Below, in pieces: positions 61,901-64,000 of a stretch of 64,000 nt of DNA. Made by a program: the position numbers and the translations under genes. Within the stretch, counting starts at the first letter, position 1. Each line of letters starts with the position of its first letter. The stretch comes from Hyposmocoma kahamanoa (taxonomy: Eukaryota > Arthropoda > Insecta > Lepidoptera > Cosmopterigidae), in assembly GCF_003589595.1 (NCBI RefSeq), contig NW_020653750.1, positions 6,260,005 to 6,324,004 of the forward strand, in the 5' to 3' direction. The notes under the pieces are model-generated. The model searched no databases. It had not been told where the DNA came from and saw only the letters and a program-made list of their open reading frames with translations.

Positions 61901-63496
61901 TTGGTATCTAGTTTCTGCGTTACAGAATTGACCATAAAGTTCATTGTACAATATCGTTACAACAATTCGCTACCATTCCATTCCACCGCCATATAAATTG
62001 AGTCTAAGTATGTCTTTAGATGTATAAGTTAGTGATCCATCAAATAGTGGTGGTAGCGACGATGGGCAGAAATTTGTTTCCACGGTCAATGTAGTTACAA
62101 CGCAATCGTTATAGAACTTAAAACCAAAGGAATAAAATTTATGTTTGCATACAATTATGAAGATATGCTTATATAACATCATGTGCCTACTTACAATACT
62201 TTTTAAGAAAACCTGTATTAGTCAGCTGTGTATACGAATTAGTATAATATTTCAAATAATATGATCTGTAGCGAACCATACAGTACTTAAAGCAACTCAC
62301 CGGAGGAGAAGCGGGAAAAACTGATTTGCTAGATCAAATTGTTCAGGTATTTACCTACTATCAAATAACGATCTTACGAAAAATATACGGTACACCTAAG
62401 GATATTGTCCAAATAGTGTGATTTGTTACACGATAGGTGTACTTTATCCGATCATATAAAATCCTGAAATCCTGAAAAATATAGGCTAAAATAAAAGTCC
62501 GAAACGATTATTTGTACATAATTTTTGTATTACTCATACATTTCTCTTTAAATACTACCGAGAACCTGCAAAAATTTTGGTTTTCAACTGAAGCCCAATA
62601 CTTCTTAAATTCATATTTGTCCTAAAATTTTCAAATTAACCTTTATCCCGTTAGTCGCCATCAGGCGCTTGTCGACGTCGGATCTGTGTCAAATTTTCTT
62701 CGCCTGTTATTATTTTAGTCATGTTAATTTTCATCGCGTGGATTACGGGACATTTTCGCTTATAAGTAAGATATACCTTACGTCAACTATTTCTTTTTTC
62801 TGCAGATTGGTCACGACTATGGGTACTTCACAATGGTAACCGATCTTCCTAAGTACATGACAGGAGTGTTGAAGTTCGACATTCATAGCACTGGTTACCT
62901 ATCGGCGTTACCTTACGCTGTTATGTGGGTGTGCTCCATATTTTTTGGCTACGTTTGCGACAAAATTGTCAAGAAGAACTGGATGACTGTTACTAATGCT
63001 AGGAAGACGTTTACGACTGTTGGTAAGTATTTTGATAAAATACATAAAATCGTTTCAAGAATCTATCATCAAAATTATCCTTACACGATTAACAATATCA
63101 AAATTTGTAATATTAAAAAAAGTTCAGGCACGGTATGCCGAAAACGCTGGTTCGAAGAAGAAGGGGAATCTTTATATTAATAATAATATCAAAATCATGG
63201 AATATAGCACAACTATAAACTTTTCTCATACAACTAAGTTCTATCTGCTTTTTTCAGCGTCGGTAGGTCCAGGTATCTGCATGGTCCTAGCTTCATACTC
63301 CGGTTGTGACACAACGACAGTGATCATTCTCTTCACGGCGTCCATGGGTCTTATGGGAGCTTTCTATCCGGGAATGAAAGTCAATGCCCTAGACCTGAGC
63401 AACAACTACGCGGGAACGATAATGGCCATTGTTAATGGTATTGGCGCCGTTGCTGGCATCATTGCTCCTTATTTGGTTGGCCTTTTGACTACTAAC
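22877..63496 (+). CDS. SLC17-family anion/phosphate cotransporter (MFS), spliced, 3' end outside window
   Basis: Join of 22877-22910, 51798-51985, 59414-59659, 60960-61169, 61491-61655, 62806-63022 and 63258-63496; 433 codons read without a stop. Family members are polytopic membrane proteins of about 450-500 residues that move inorganic phosphate or organic anions, usually with Na+ or H+. Seen: TM1 at residues ~17-46 with Arg36 in [11 protein letters not shown], an extracellular loop with a possible N-glycosylation site N66-D-T, the MFS loop motif [11 protein letters not shown] at 106-116, the family-typical [16 protein letters not shown] at the start of exon 4, and [14 protein letters not shown] in the central cytoplasmic loop. 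All introns are GT-AG; lengths are 28887, 7428, 1300, 321, 1150 and 235 bases. The last ~50-60 residues (final TM and tail) must lie beyond 64000. Family assignment is firm; the substrate cannot be told. Insects carry many such paralogues ('putative inorganic phosphate cotransporter'). Confidence 0.88.
22911..24360. other. Start of intron 1, mostly unassigned
   Basis: AT-rich. 23196-23236 holds TGTCCCACTGCTGGGCAAAAG, a phrase common in lepidopteran repeats and echoed at 36430-36470. 23400-23612 is the second copy of the dispersed repeat at 14195-14400. Confidence 0.45.
23400..23612. repeat. Dispersed repeat, second copy
   Basis: CGACTAATTTTGTTCGTAGAATC ... CTTATTACACCAAAGGTGC as at 14.3 kb. 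Confidence 0.55.
24361..24876 (+). mobile_element. M1 MITE, copy C
   Basis: CATCGAGTATATATGAG ... GGCTATATACTTGATG termini; flanks AATTCAAC / AGTTCAAC (7 of 8). More diverged in the termini than copies A and B. Confidence 0.82.
24877..25500. other. Gene-free stretch in intron 1
   Basis: AT-rich; nothing recognised. Confidence 0.4.
25503..26895 (-). mobile_element. LINE, 5' truncated, with (TTTGAC)n 3' tail
   Basis: On the minus strand: reverse transcriptase (26895-26046), C-terminal domain in shifted frames to about 25770 ([20 protein letters not shown]), then a UTR ending in four to five copies of TTTGAC at 25503-25536. Such short-repeat tails are typical of CR1/jockey-like LINEs in Lepidoptera. 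Confidence 0.85.
26046..26897 (-). pseudogene. LINE reverse transcriptase fragment
   Basis: Begins inside the palm ([20 protein letters not shown]), then [20 protein letters not shown] and the catalytic VLFADDTSL, then [20 protein letters not shown] and a frameshift after RRALRC...RLSGFS. The first RT Asp block and all N-terminal sequence are missing. A one-base slip at about 26080 moves the downstream region into another frame. Inactive. Confidence 0.85.
26900..28019. other. Gene-free stretch in intron 1
   Basis: Contains a small perfect hairpin, ATGTATCGC-TC-GCGATACAT, at about 27845-27866. Otherwise AT-rich and unassigned. Confidence 0.4.
28020..28185 (+). mobile_element. SINE-like repeat family B, middle part
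   Basis: TTTTGAAGGGTAAGGGTGCTG to GACAGGCGTGTAG; both ends lost, and the right side runs into a TA repeat. Confidence 0.78.
28360..28740 (-). mobile_element. LINE 3' end related to 25503-26895
   Basis: The UTR block (TTATTTCATAGGTAAGCAAAT, TTGAAATCGTCACGTTGATT, AGAAATTCTAGAGGTTGCTC) parallels 25530-25665. Further right, the minus strand reads [13 protein letters not shown], parallel to [12 protein letters not shown] of the other copy. Diverged and 5' truncated. Confidence 0.68.
28741..29318. other. Gene-free stretch in intron 1
   Basis: AT-rich; nothing recognised. Confidence 0.4.
29319..29514 (+). mobile_element. SINE family A, forward copy
   Basis: Head GTCTCCGCGGCCGAACGG, box B GGTTCGATTCC, body ending near AATGAGTATGTCCG. 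The anticodon-arm region carries a GGTCCGGTCCGGTCC expansion. Confidence 0.82.
29889..30029 (-). mobile_element. SINE family A, body only (head missing)
   Basis: ACATAGCCCCACAATAGGG to CATACAAATATTTCT; stops before box B. Confidence 0.75.
30235..30445. promoter_or_regulatory. GC- and CpG-rich island inside intron 1
   Basis: A sharp composition change: GCTCGCCGCCGCCGCCC, GTCGTCGTCGCGGTGCAGG, GGCGCCGGGCGCGGCGG. It could be an internal promoter, an enhancer or an exon. The minus frame (104 codons) is dominated by Arg/Gly runs and is probably compositional. A 12-bp hairpin (ATCTCAGATTAC...GTAATCTGAGAT) lies beside it at 30175-30206. Confidence 0.35.
30602..30882 (-). mobile_element. SINE-like repeat family B, near full length
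   Basis: Left T-run and GACGAACCAGTCGTGCC; right TCATAAGGAGCTCTACTGCTAC. Confidence 0.85.
30883..31894. other. Gene-free stretch in intron 1
   Basis: 31370-31490 is locally GC-rich (GGGACCTTGGTGGGCTGGATG) with open frames on both strands, none recognised. Confidence 0.35.
31895..32015. repeat. Fragment of a dispersed lepidopteran repeat
   Basis: CGACTTCAAAAAAACGAGG ... CGATTACTCCGATATTTGTG ... TTTTTTGTTGGAAAGG is a phrase I know from many moth and butterfly genomes. A shorter piece lies at 38336-38395. Superfamily unclear. Confidence 0.5.
32119..32247. mobile_element. F1 fold-back element: perfect 55-bp inverted arms
   Basis: 32119-32173 and 32193-32247 are exact reverse complements, 19-base loop between. 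The outermost part (GAAATGAAACTATTTTTCCG) recurs in 19339-19478. Confidence 0.85.
32405..32490. repeat. Dispersed repeat, second copy of 18132-18212
   Basis: AACTCTATGCTGCTTGGG, AACGGTTCAAAGTA, GCTTGATGTGTTCTTGA. Confidence 0.55.
32880..33140 (-). mobile_element. LINE C-terminal fragment, frame-broken
   Basis: The minus strand reads [16 protein letters not shown] then, in other frames, [13 protein letters not shown] sequence (from a [12 protein letters not shown] motif). The same motif series occurs at 52060-52790 and 60245-60490, so all three derive from one LINE family. Confidence 0.55.
33224..33320. repeat. tRNA-like SINE-type repeat family E, copy 1
   Basis: GACTTTACGAATTTTTCTATG, GATCTTTGTTTTTGGTTT, AACGACTTTTTTGCCGTAG are shared with 33886-33960 and 45424-45610. 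Confidence 0.55.
33319..33443. repeat. Tandem duplication, ~63-bp unit
   Basis: GAGAAATCTATGAAATTCTT ... AAGTTCATAA(A/G)TTTCA recurs at 33319 and 33382. Confidence 0.85.
33770..34195. mobile_element. Fold-back/MITE-like element with ~80-bp inverted ends
   Basis: TTAGCTCAAGTCCGTCTT...AACAAATACACA...ATCCCCAAT at the left matches the reverse complement of the right end (ATTGGGGATAATGTGTATTT ... GACTTGAGCTAA) with scattered differences. A family E fragment (33886-33960) is inside. Confidence 0.55.
34196..34762. other. Gene-free stretch in intron 1
   Basis: AT-rich; nothing recognised. Confidence 0.4.
34763..36037 (+). mobile_element. mariner element 2, inactive
   Basis: Termini GGGCGCACTATAAATTTCCGG and GGAAACTTATAGTGCGCCC, TA to the left of the first. 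Full ~1.27 kb length. Confidence 0.88.
34932..35957 (+). pseudogene. mariner transposase with at least two frame breaks
   Basis: Starts [19 protein letters not shown] after CATCACC and keeps the first DNA-binding region ([18 protein letters not shown]). The frame breaks at about 35235, resumes by 35300 (KKTDRVTWC), carries the first Asp in TGDETW, and breaks again at about 35655 within the second Asp motif. The last block (35700-35957) has [10 protein letters not shown] with the third Asp intact and ends [13 protein letters not shown] ~25-codon piece is also missing near 35340. Inactive. Confidence 0.88.
36038..36515. other. Spacer between two mariners
   Basis: Unassigned, except 36420-36470 (CCAATATACATATAGTCCC, ACTGCTGAACACACGCCTCC), a diverged piece of a repeat phrase common in Lepidoptera. 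Confidence 0.4.
36580..38861 (-). pseudogene. mariner transposase, split and deleted
   Basis: N-terminal part at 38861-38600 ([19 protein letters not shown] ... [17 protein letters not shown]). After the insertion, coding resumes at ~37334 ([16 protein letters not shown]). A ~40-bp deletion at about 37118 removes the first catalytic Asp motif (reads WDIITVKQ instead of running into GDETW). The third Asp is present near 36775 (SPDLAPCDF). Several frame breaks. Inactive. Confidence 0.82.
37335..38598. mobile_element. Insertion within mariner 3, probably a non-autonomous element
   Basis: Defined by comparison with elements 1 and 2, which are continuous here. The two ends show weak inverted similarity (AGAAAAAAAGAATTCTACTT at the left; AAAAAGAATTTTCTTTTTCT near the right). 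No coding capacity. A fragment of the dispersed repeat at 31895 lies at 38336-38395. Target duplication not resolved. Confidence 0.5.
38882..39109 (+). pseudogene. C-terminal fragment of a different mariner-like transposase
   Basis: 76 codons to a natural stop: [33 protein letters not shown], then [26 protein letters not shown] is the last catalytic region of a mariner-like lineage distinct from the three copies above (which have [12 protein letters not shown]). The rest of the gene is absent; the left end abuts the truncated mariner 3. About 100 bp of 3' flank, possibly to a terminus near 39210, follows. Confidence 0.75.
39413..39960 (-). mobile_element. tRNA-derived SINE family C, split by a MITE
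   Basis: GGGTTTCCTCACGATGTTTT-CCTTCACCG is a phrase diagnostic, in my knowledge, of a widespread lepidopteran SINE. The tRNA-like head on the minus strand has box B GGTTCGAATC (39595-39605). The head is interrupted at 39645-39939 and resumes as TTAGGCTACTA. Confidence 0.75.
39645..39939. mobile_element. PIF/Harbinger-like MITE with TTA target duplication
   Basis: GGCTCAACTCACACTGGCGC ... GCGCCAGAGTGAATTGAGCC, inverted ends of ~40 bp with few changes, flanked by TTA on both sides. 295 bp, rich in GACGCG blocks, non-coding. Confidence 0.8.
39961..41384. other. Mostly unassigned intron 1 sequence
   Basis: A box B-like GTTCGATTCC at ~40900, after GCAATTAGACGAGCGGTC, hints at another tRNA-like remnant (40855-40930), weakly. 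The 72-codon frame at 40698-40916 is not recognised. Confidence 0.3.
41385..41419. repeat. Strong short hairpin
   Basis: AGCGCCAACAAAGC-GCAA-GCTTTGTTTGGCGCT: 14-15 bp arms with one bulge and a 4-base loop. Function unknown. Confidence 0.6.
41529..41741 (+). mobile_element. tRNA-derived SINE family D, copy 1
   Basis: tRNA-like head (GATCGGTGGGCGCTGGATGC, GGATTCGACTCCCGG as box B); body with AATTCCGTTGCTCTGGTACT-CATAG; A-run end. Second copy at 42926-43165. Confidence 0.75.
41742..42925. other. Unassigned stretch with one palindrome
   Basis: Apart from the palindrome at 41966-42037, nothing recognised. 42590-42890 is less AT-rich than its surroundings and may be an unknown element. Confidence 0.35.
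41966..42037. repeat. 72-bp palindrome without spacer
   Basis: The two 36-bp halves, CATTAAAAAATATTTGGTAA... and ...TTACCAAATATTTTTTAATG, are reverse complements with one mismatch, meeting at GAAT|ATTC. Confidence 0.88.
42926..43165 (+). mobile_element. tRNA-derived SINE family D, copy 2
   Basis: GACCTCGGTGGCCCAATGG (box A), GGGTTCGGTTTCCG (box B), body as in copy 1, tail (ATT)n at 43147-43165. A family B copy starts directly after the tail. Confidence 0.78.
43167..43447 (+). mobile_element. SINE-like repeat family B, near full length
   Basis: AACAGTAGAGTTCCTTGTG to CGTCCCGTCACTTGGTCAC plus A-run; the AGCAGTAATGTCAGCATTAC block is deleted. Confidence 0.85.
43448..44282. other. Gene-free stretch in intron 1
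   Basis: AT-rich; nothing recognised. Confidence 0.4.
44283..44551 (-). mobile_element. SINE-like repeat family B, left member of an inverted pair
   Basis: T-run, AACAAGTCGTGCGCCGGG; the right end diverges (ATTCTTCCACAAAGAGCT) and meets the next copy head to head. Confidence 0.83.
44553..44859 (+). mobile_element. SINE-like repeat family B, right member of an inverted pair
   Basis: GTAGCAGTAGAGCTCCTTGTG to GTCTCATCACTTGATGTTC plus A-run; nearly full length. Confidence 0.85.
44860..45423. other. Gene-free stretch in intron 1
   Basis: AT-rich; nothing recognised. Confidence 0.4.
45424..45610 (-). mobile_element. tRNA-like SINE-type repeat family E, best copy
   Basis: The minus strand of 45425-45490 has TAGCTCAATTGGGAGATCGT (box A region) and GGTTTGAATCC (box B), tRNA-like but without a paired acceptor stem. 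The rest matches 33224-33320 and 33886-33960. Not a functional tRNA gene as far as can be seen. Confidence 0.55.
45759..45975 (+). mobile_element. SINE family A, forward copy with (TTA)n tail
   Basis: ACTGCCTCCAAGGCCGAATGG head, GGGTTCGATTCCCG box B, body to AATGAGTGTGTGCG, then seven TTA units. Confidence 0.85.
46340..46624 (+). mobile_element. SINE-like repeat family B, near full length
   Basis: GTAGCAGTAGAGCTCCTAGTG to the A-run before 46625; ends 49 bp before the hAT element. Confidence 0.83.
47103..47225 (+). pseudogene. hAT transposase C-terminal dimerisation region, remnant
   Basis: 40 codons to a stop: [34 protein letters not shown]. The hAT dimerisation domain ends with exactly such a block (SxERVFSxAGxxxxxxRxxL ... 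LLFL). AVIPT just upstream (47085-47100) is in a frame one base off. The rest of the transposase, including its catalytic residues, is gone. Confidence 0.85.
47250..47476 (-). mobile_element. SINE family A, full copy nested in the hAT remnant
   Basis: (AAAT)n at 47250-47275 is its 3' tail on the minus strand; body and head as in the family, head ending near GGCCACAGAGCCAG. Confidence 0.88.
47711..51440. other. Longest unassigned part of intron 1
   Basis: AT-rich, with a 98-codon frame at 48240-48536 that I do not recognise and a GCATGCGTGC-type purine/pyrimidine repeat at 50331-50410. No exon could be supported; exon 1 joins exon 2 in phase without one. Confidence 0.35.
50331..50410. repeat. 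Alternating (GCATGCGT/GTGT) repeat
   Basis: GTGCATGCATGCGTGCC, GCATGCGTGCTTGCATGCGC, GTGTGTGTGTGC: degenerate simple repeat of alternating purine/pyrimidine. Confidence 0.7.
51440..51497 (+). mobile_element. LINE 3' tail with (GAA)n
   Basis: CACCTAGCGTGGGATAAGG ... (GAA)n: a coding-end phrase and short-repeat tail typical of RTE-like LINE insertions in insects. Only the last ~60 bases are present. Confidence 0.45.
51798..51985 (+). CDS. SLC17 gene, exon 2 (TM1 and first extracellular loop)
   Basis: Acceptor TTGTTCACAG|TG, donor GAT|GTAAGC; enters in phase 1 and leaves in phase 0. It encodes residues 12-74: PQRW, TM1 ([19 protein letters not shown]), then a polar Gly/His/Ser-rich loop with C60 and the sequon N66-D67-T68. 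The conserved TM1 arginine is present. The open frame continues past the donor to a stop at 52042, but that extension is intronic and does not resemble the family. Confidence 0.88.
52060..52790 (+). mobile_element. LINE C-terminal region, heavily frame-broken
   Basis: Successive frames read [58 protein letters not shown] and [20 protein letters not shown], to LVR-stop at ~52650, then a UTR to an ATTTATTATT tail at 52790. Many small indels. Same family as 32880-33140 and 60245-60490. Confidence 0.68.
52791..53509. other. Gene-free stretch in intron 2
   Basis: AT-rich; nothing recognised. Confidence 0.4.
53578..54350 (+). mobile_element. M1 MITE, copy D, itself interrupted
   Basis: Left end TTCGAGTATATAACCAG; interior like copies B and C (GACAACTGCGCTCCGATTGG); right end TTTCGTCTCTATTT, cut short against the SINE. 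Interrupted by 53614-53899. Confidence 0.82.
53614..53899. mobile_element. hAT-like MITE with perfect 8-bp target duplication
   Basis: Ends CATTGACTTACAAT... and ...TTGTAAGTCAATG, with inverted similarity over ~30 bp (continuing TATGGACG/CGTCCAT). CGAAACGT at 53606-53613 and 53900-53907. 286 bp, non-coding. Confidence 0.85.
54588..55007. other. Gene-free stretch in intron 2
   Basis: AT-rich; nothing recognised. Confidence 0.4.
55008..55312 (+). mobile_element. SINE-like repeat family B, near full length
   Basis: GAGCTCCTTGTGAAAGAGTT to ATTATAAAAAAAAAA; internal blocks intact. Confidence 0.86.
55335..55445. repeat. Dispersed repeat, third partial copy of 14195/23400
   Basis: CTACATGAAACAAATTTTGT and TTAAGCATAAAAAAGTT shared with the 23.4 kb copy. 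Confidence 0.4.
56272..56348 (+). CDS. THAP-domain first exon (partial transposase gene)
   Basis: ATG opens [11 protein letters not shown] and, after 25 codons, reaches IAFH and the donor CACAA|GTAAGT (phase 2, so the next codon would be Lys). The THAP zinc finger begins with C-x(2-4)-C close to the start (here C4 and C9) and continues to IxFHxFP; its later Cys, His and Trp would lie on the next exon, which I cannot find. In P-type transposons this domain binds the transposon ends. The position, 5' inside an element with inverted ends, supports a transposase origin over a host THAP gene. CpG-rich leader at 56150-56240 upstream. Confidence 0.65.
56925..57775. repeat. ~100-bp tandem array with an inverted first part
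   Basis: The unit GTGCCATATTCGTAATGAGCA...CCTCGAAAATGATACCCA...CGCCATCTTGGATTTAGAAA recurs with starts near 57174, 57274, 57373, 57473, 57572 and 57671 (period 99-100). From 56925 to ~57055 the same unit is reversed. Open frames through it are by-products of the period. Confidence 0.92.
58060..58440. other. Gene-free stretch in intron 2
   Basis: AT-rich; nothing recognised. Confidence 0.4.
58440..58815. promoter_or_regulatory. CpG-rich island in intron 2
   Basis: Three GC blocks (CCGCGCTGCCGCCGCGCGG, CGGCGGCCGGCCGGCAGCGG, GACGCCGCGCGACGGCCGCG) alternate with AT-rich blocks holding TTTAATTTAAATG and ATTTAAATG-type homeodomain-like sites. It contrasts with ~65% AT around it. Candidate enhancer or alternative promoter; no exon recognised. 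Confidence 0.3.
58816..59413. other. Remainder of intron 2
   Basis: AT-rich up to the polypyrimidine tract and acceptor of exon 3; nothing else seen. Confidence 0.4.
59414..59659 (+). CDS. SLC17 gene, exon 3 (TM2-TM4 start, MFS motif)
   Basis: Acceptor TTGTTCCAG|GCA, donor GAG|GTACGT; phase 0 at both ends, residues 75-156. It contains [19 protein letters not shown] (start of TM2), [18 protein letters not shown] (the MFS motif between TM2 and TM3), and RVLEGLGE leading into the next transmembrane segment. This is the most recognisable block of the family in the window. Confidence 0.93.
59660..60244. other. First part of intron 3
   Basis: A small GC-rich patch at 59845-59960 (CACGCCCACCACGCGCAGTG); nothing recognised. 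Confidence 0.35.
60245..60490 (+). mobile_element. LINE C-terminal fragment in intron 3
   Basis: The plus frames read RVQYNN-, then (shifted) YRASGMF-like sequence, then [20 protein letters not shown]. This parallels [20 protein letters not shown] and the SASSVFAQ series at 52.5 kb. Frame-broken. Confidence 0.58.
60960..61169 (+). CDS. SLC17 gene, exon 4 (TM4-TM6)
   Basis: Acceptor TTTTTTCCAG|GGT, donor TGG|GTAAGT; phase 0, residues 157-226. It joins exon 3 to read [18 protein letters not shown], a family hallmark. [18 protein letters not shown] and the following hydrophobic stretches ([30 protein letters not shown]) are the expected loop and TM5-TM6. Confidence 0.93.
61491..61655 (+). CDS. 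SLC17 gene, exon 5 (central cytoplasmic loop)
   Basis: Acceptor CAATTTCCAG|GCG, donor CAG|GTAAGC; phase 0, residues 227-281. [19 protein letters not shown] is the conserved acidic/basic loop between the two six-helix halves. [18 protein letters not shown] begins TM7. No irregularity is seen. Confidence 0.92.
61712..62004. mobile_element. PIF/Harbinger-like MITE in intron 5
   Basis: GGCTCAATTTACATTATGAC ... ATATAAATTGAGTC inverted ends, TAA on both sides. 293 bp, related in termini, length and CG-rich interior to 39645-39939. Confidence 0.72.
62008..62805. other. Remainder of intron 5
   Basis: AT-rich, ends in the polypyrimidine tract before exon 6; nothing recognised. Confidence 0.4.
62806..63022 (+). 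CDS. SLC17 gene, exon 6 (TM7-TM8)
   Basis: Acceptor TTTTTTCTGCAG|ATT, donor GTTG|GTAAGT; enters in phase 0 and leaves in phase 1, residues 282-353 plus one base. [17 protein letters not shown] is a conserved stretch of the family, and [22 protein letters not shown] is TM8 with its cytoplasmic end. The open frame running on to 63180 is intron 6, not coding. Confidence 0.92.
63258..63496 (+). CDS. SLC17 gene, exon 7 (TM9-TM11)
   Basis: Acceptor TTTTTTCAG|CG, donor AAC|GTAAGT; phase 1 in, phase 0 out, residues 354-433. It contains [37 protein letters not shown] and [20 protein letters not shown], typical of the C-terminal half. After the donor, 504 bases remain to the window edge without a recognisable last exon. 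Confidence 0.92.
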
Positions 63497-64000
63497 GTAA
63501 GTTTGTTTTCTTTGTCAGTTTTTTTCTACAAAATTGTTCTTCTTATTCTGGTTATACGACTTTTAAACGTTGATTGTTAGTTAGAATTGGTTTTTCTTTA
63601 GCTTCTCATTTTTCTTTTTCGTTGAAATGAATGCCCACAATCGATAAAAGTTAGTAATTGTTCACAAGTACCGTGACATTTTTGAAGGGTTTTTCCTAGT
63701 TCAATAGCCTATGAATCAGTGGACCGTTTTTCACGGCTTGTGCGGCAATCTCATTTAATGTACTCGTACCTATAGAAAAAGCGTTTTGGAACGAATTGCA
63801 TAAAACGTCATATCGCAATCCAAGGCCGTGTTACGAATTATGAATAGCCAACCTACTTATACCGACTAAGATATATGATTCGCTAATTGCTGTTCTTCGA
63901 CTTTTATACACTTGACTTTCTAGTTTGCCTGAATAGGCAATGACGCAAAAATATCCTCAGGCAGATAAACTTTACTCTGTCGTTTTTTAAGACGGAGTAA
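63497..64000 (+). other. Start of intron 7 (to window edge)
   Basis: Follows donor AAC|GTAAGT; no last exon of the transporter is visible before the end. Confidence 0.5.

Noticed and set aside
62996..63580. 194-residue protein as one exon
   Set aside because: Its first third is intron 6; GT-AG junctions at 63023 and 63257 and the family alignment support splitting it.

Overview
This is nuclear DNA of an insect, almost certainly a moth or butterfly. The evidence is AT-rich intron and intergenic sequence, a multi-exon gene with GT-AG introns, and interspersed repeats of types I know from Lepidoptera: several tRNA-derived SINEs, LINE 3' ends with short-repeat tails, mariner, hAT-like and Harbinger-like elements. 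There is no bacterial, organellar or viral gene layout.

Only one host protein-coding gene can be assembled. It lies on the + strand and encodes an SLC17-family (anion/phosphate cotransporter, major facilitator) membrane protein. Seven exons can be placed: a tiny first coding exon at 22877-22910, then 51798-51985, 59414-59659, 60960-61169, 61491-61655, 62806-63022 and 63258-63496. All junctions have GT/AG ends and matching phases, giving 433 codons. The C-terminal end lies beyond the window. Intron 1 is 28.9 kb long, so most of the window is either upstream of this gene (1-22.7 kb) or inside intron 1 (22.9-51.8 kb) and intron 2 (52-59.4 kb).

Nearly everything else is mobile DNA. Upstream region: a dead mariner (0.18-1.49 kb), minisatellites and a near-perfect palindrome (4.3-5.6 kb), a LINE with an internal deletion (7.75-10 kb), LINE 3' ends, SINEs, and two copies of a ~520 bp terminal-inverted-repeat element (family M1). 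Intron 1: an M1 copy, two more LINE fragments, a long perfect hairpin (32.1 kb), two mariners in opposite orientation (34.8-38.9 kb) with a foreign mariner-like tail abutting the second, a Harbinger-like MITE inside a SINE (39.6 kb), an inverted SINE pair (44.3-44.9 kb) and a hAT remnant with 8-bp target duplication (46.7-47.7 kb). Intron 2: a LINE fragment, a three-level nest (SINE > M1 > hAT-like MITE, 53.5-54.6 kb) and a 2.45 kb element at 55598-58051. That element has 18-bp terminal inverted repeats, a perfect 8-bp target duplication, a THAP-domain first exon and a ~100-bp tandem array. I read it as a P-element-like transposon, and it is the most interesting object here. Intron 5 carries a second Harbinger-like MITE.

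Long AT-rich stretches remain in which nothing can be recognised by eye; they are listed. Family names of repeats (A-E, M1, F1) are labels made for this window, based on copies compared here, not database names.
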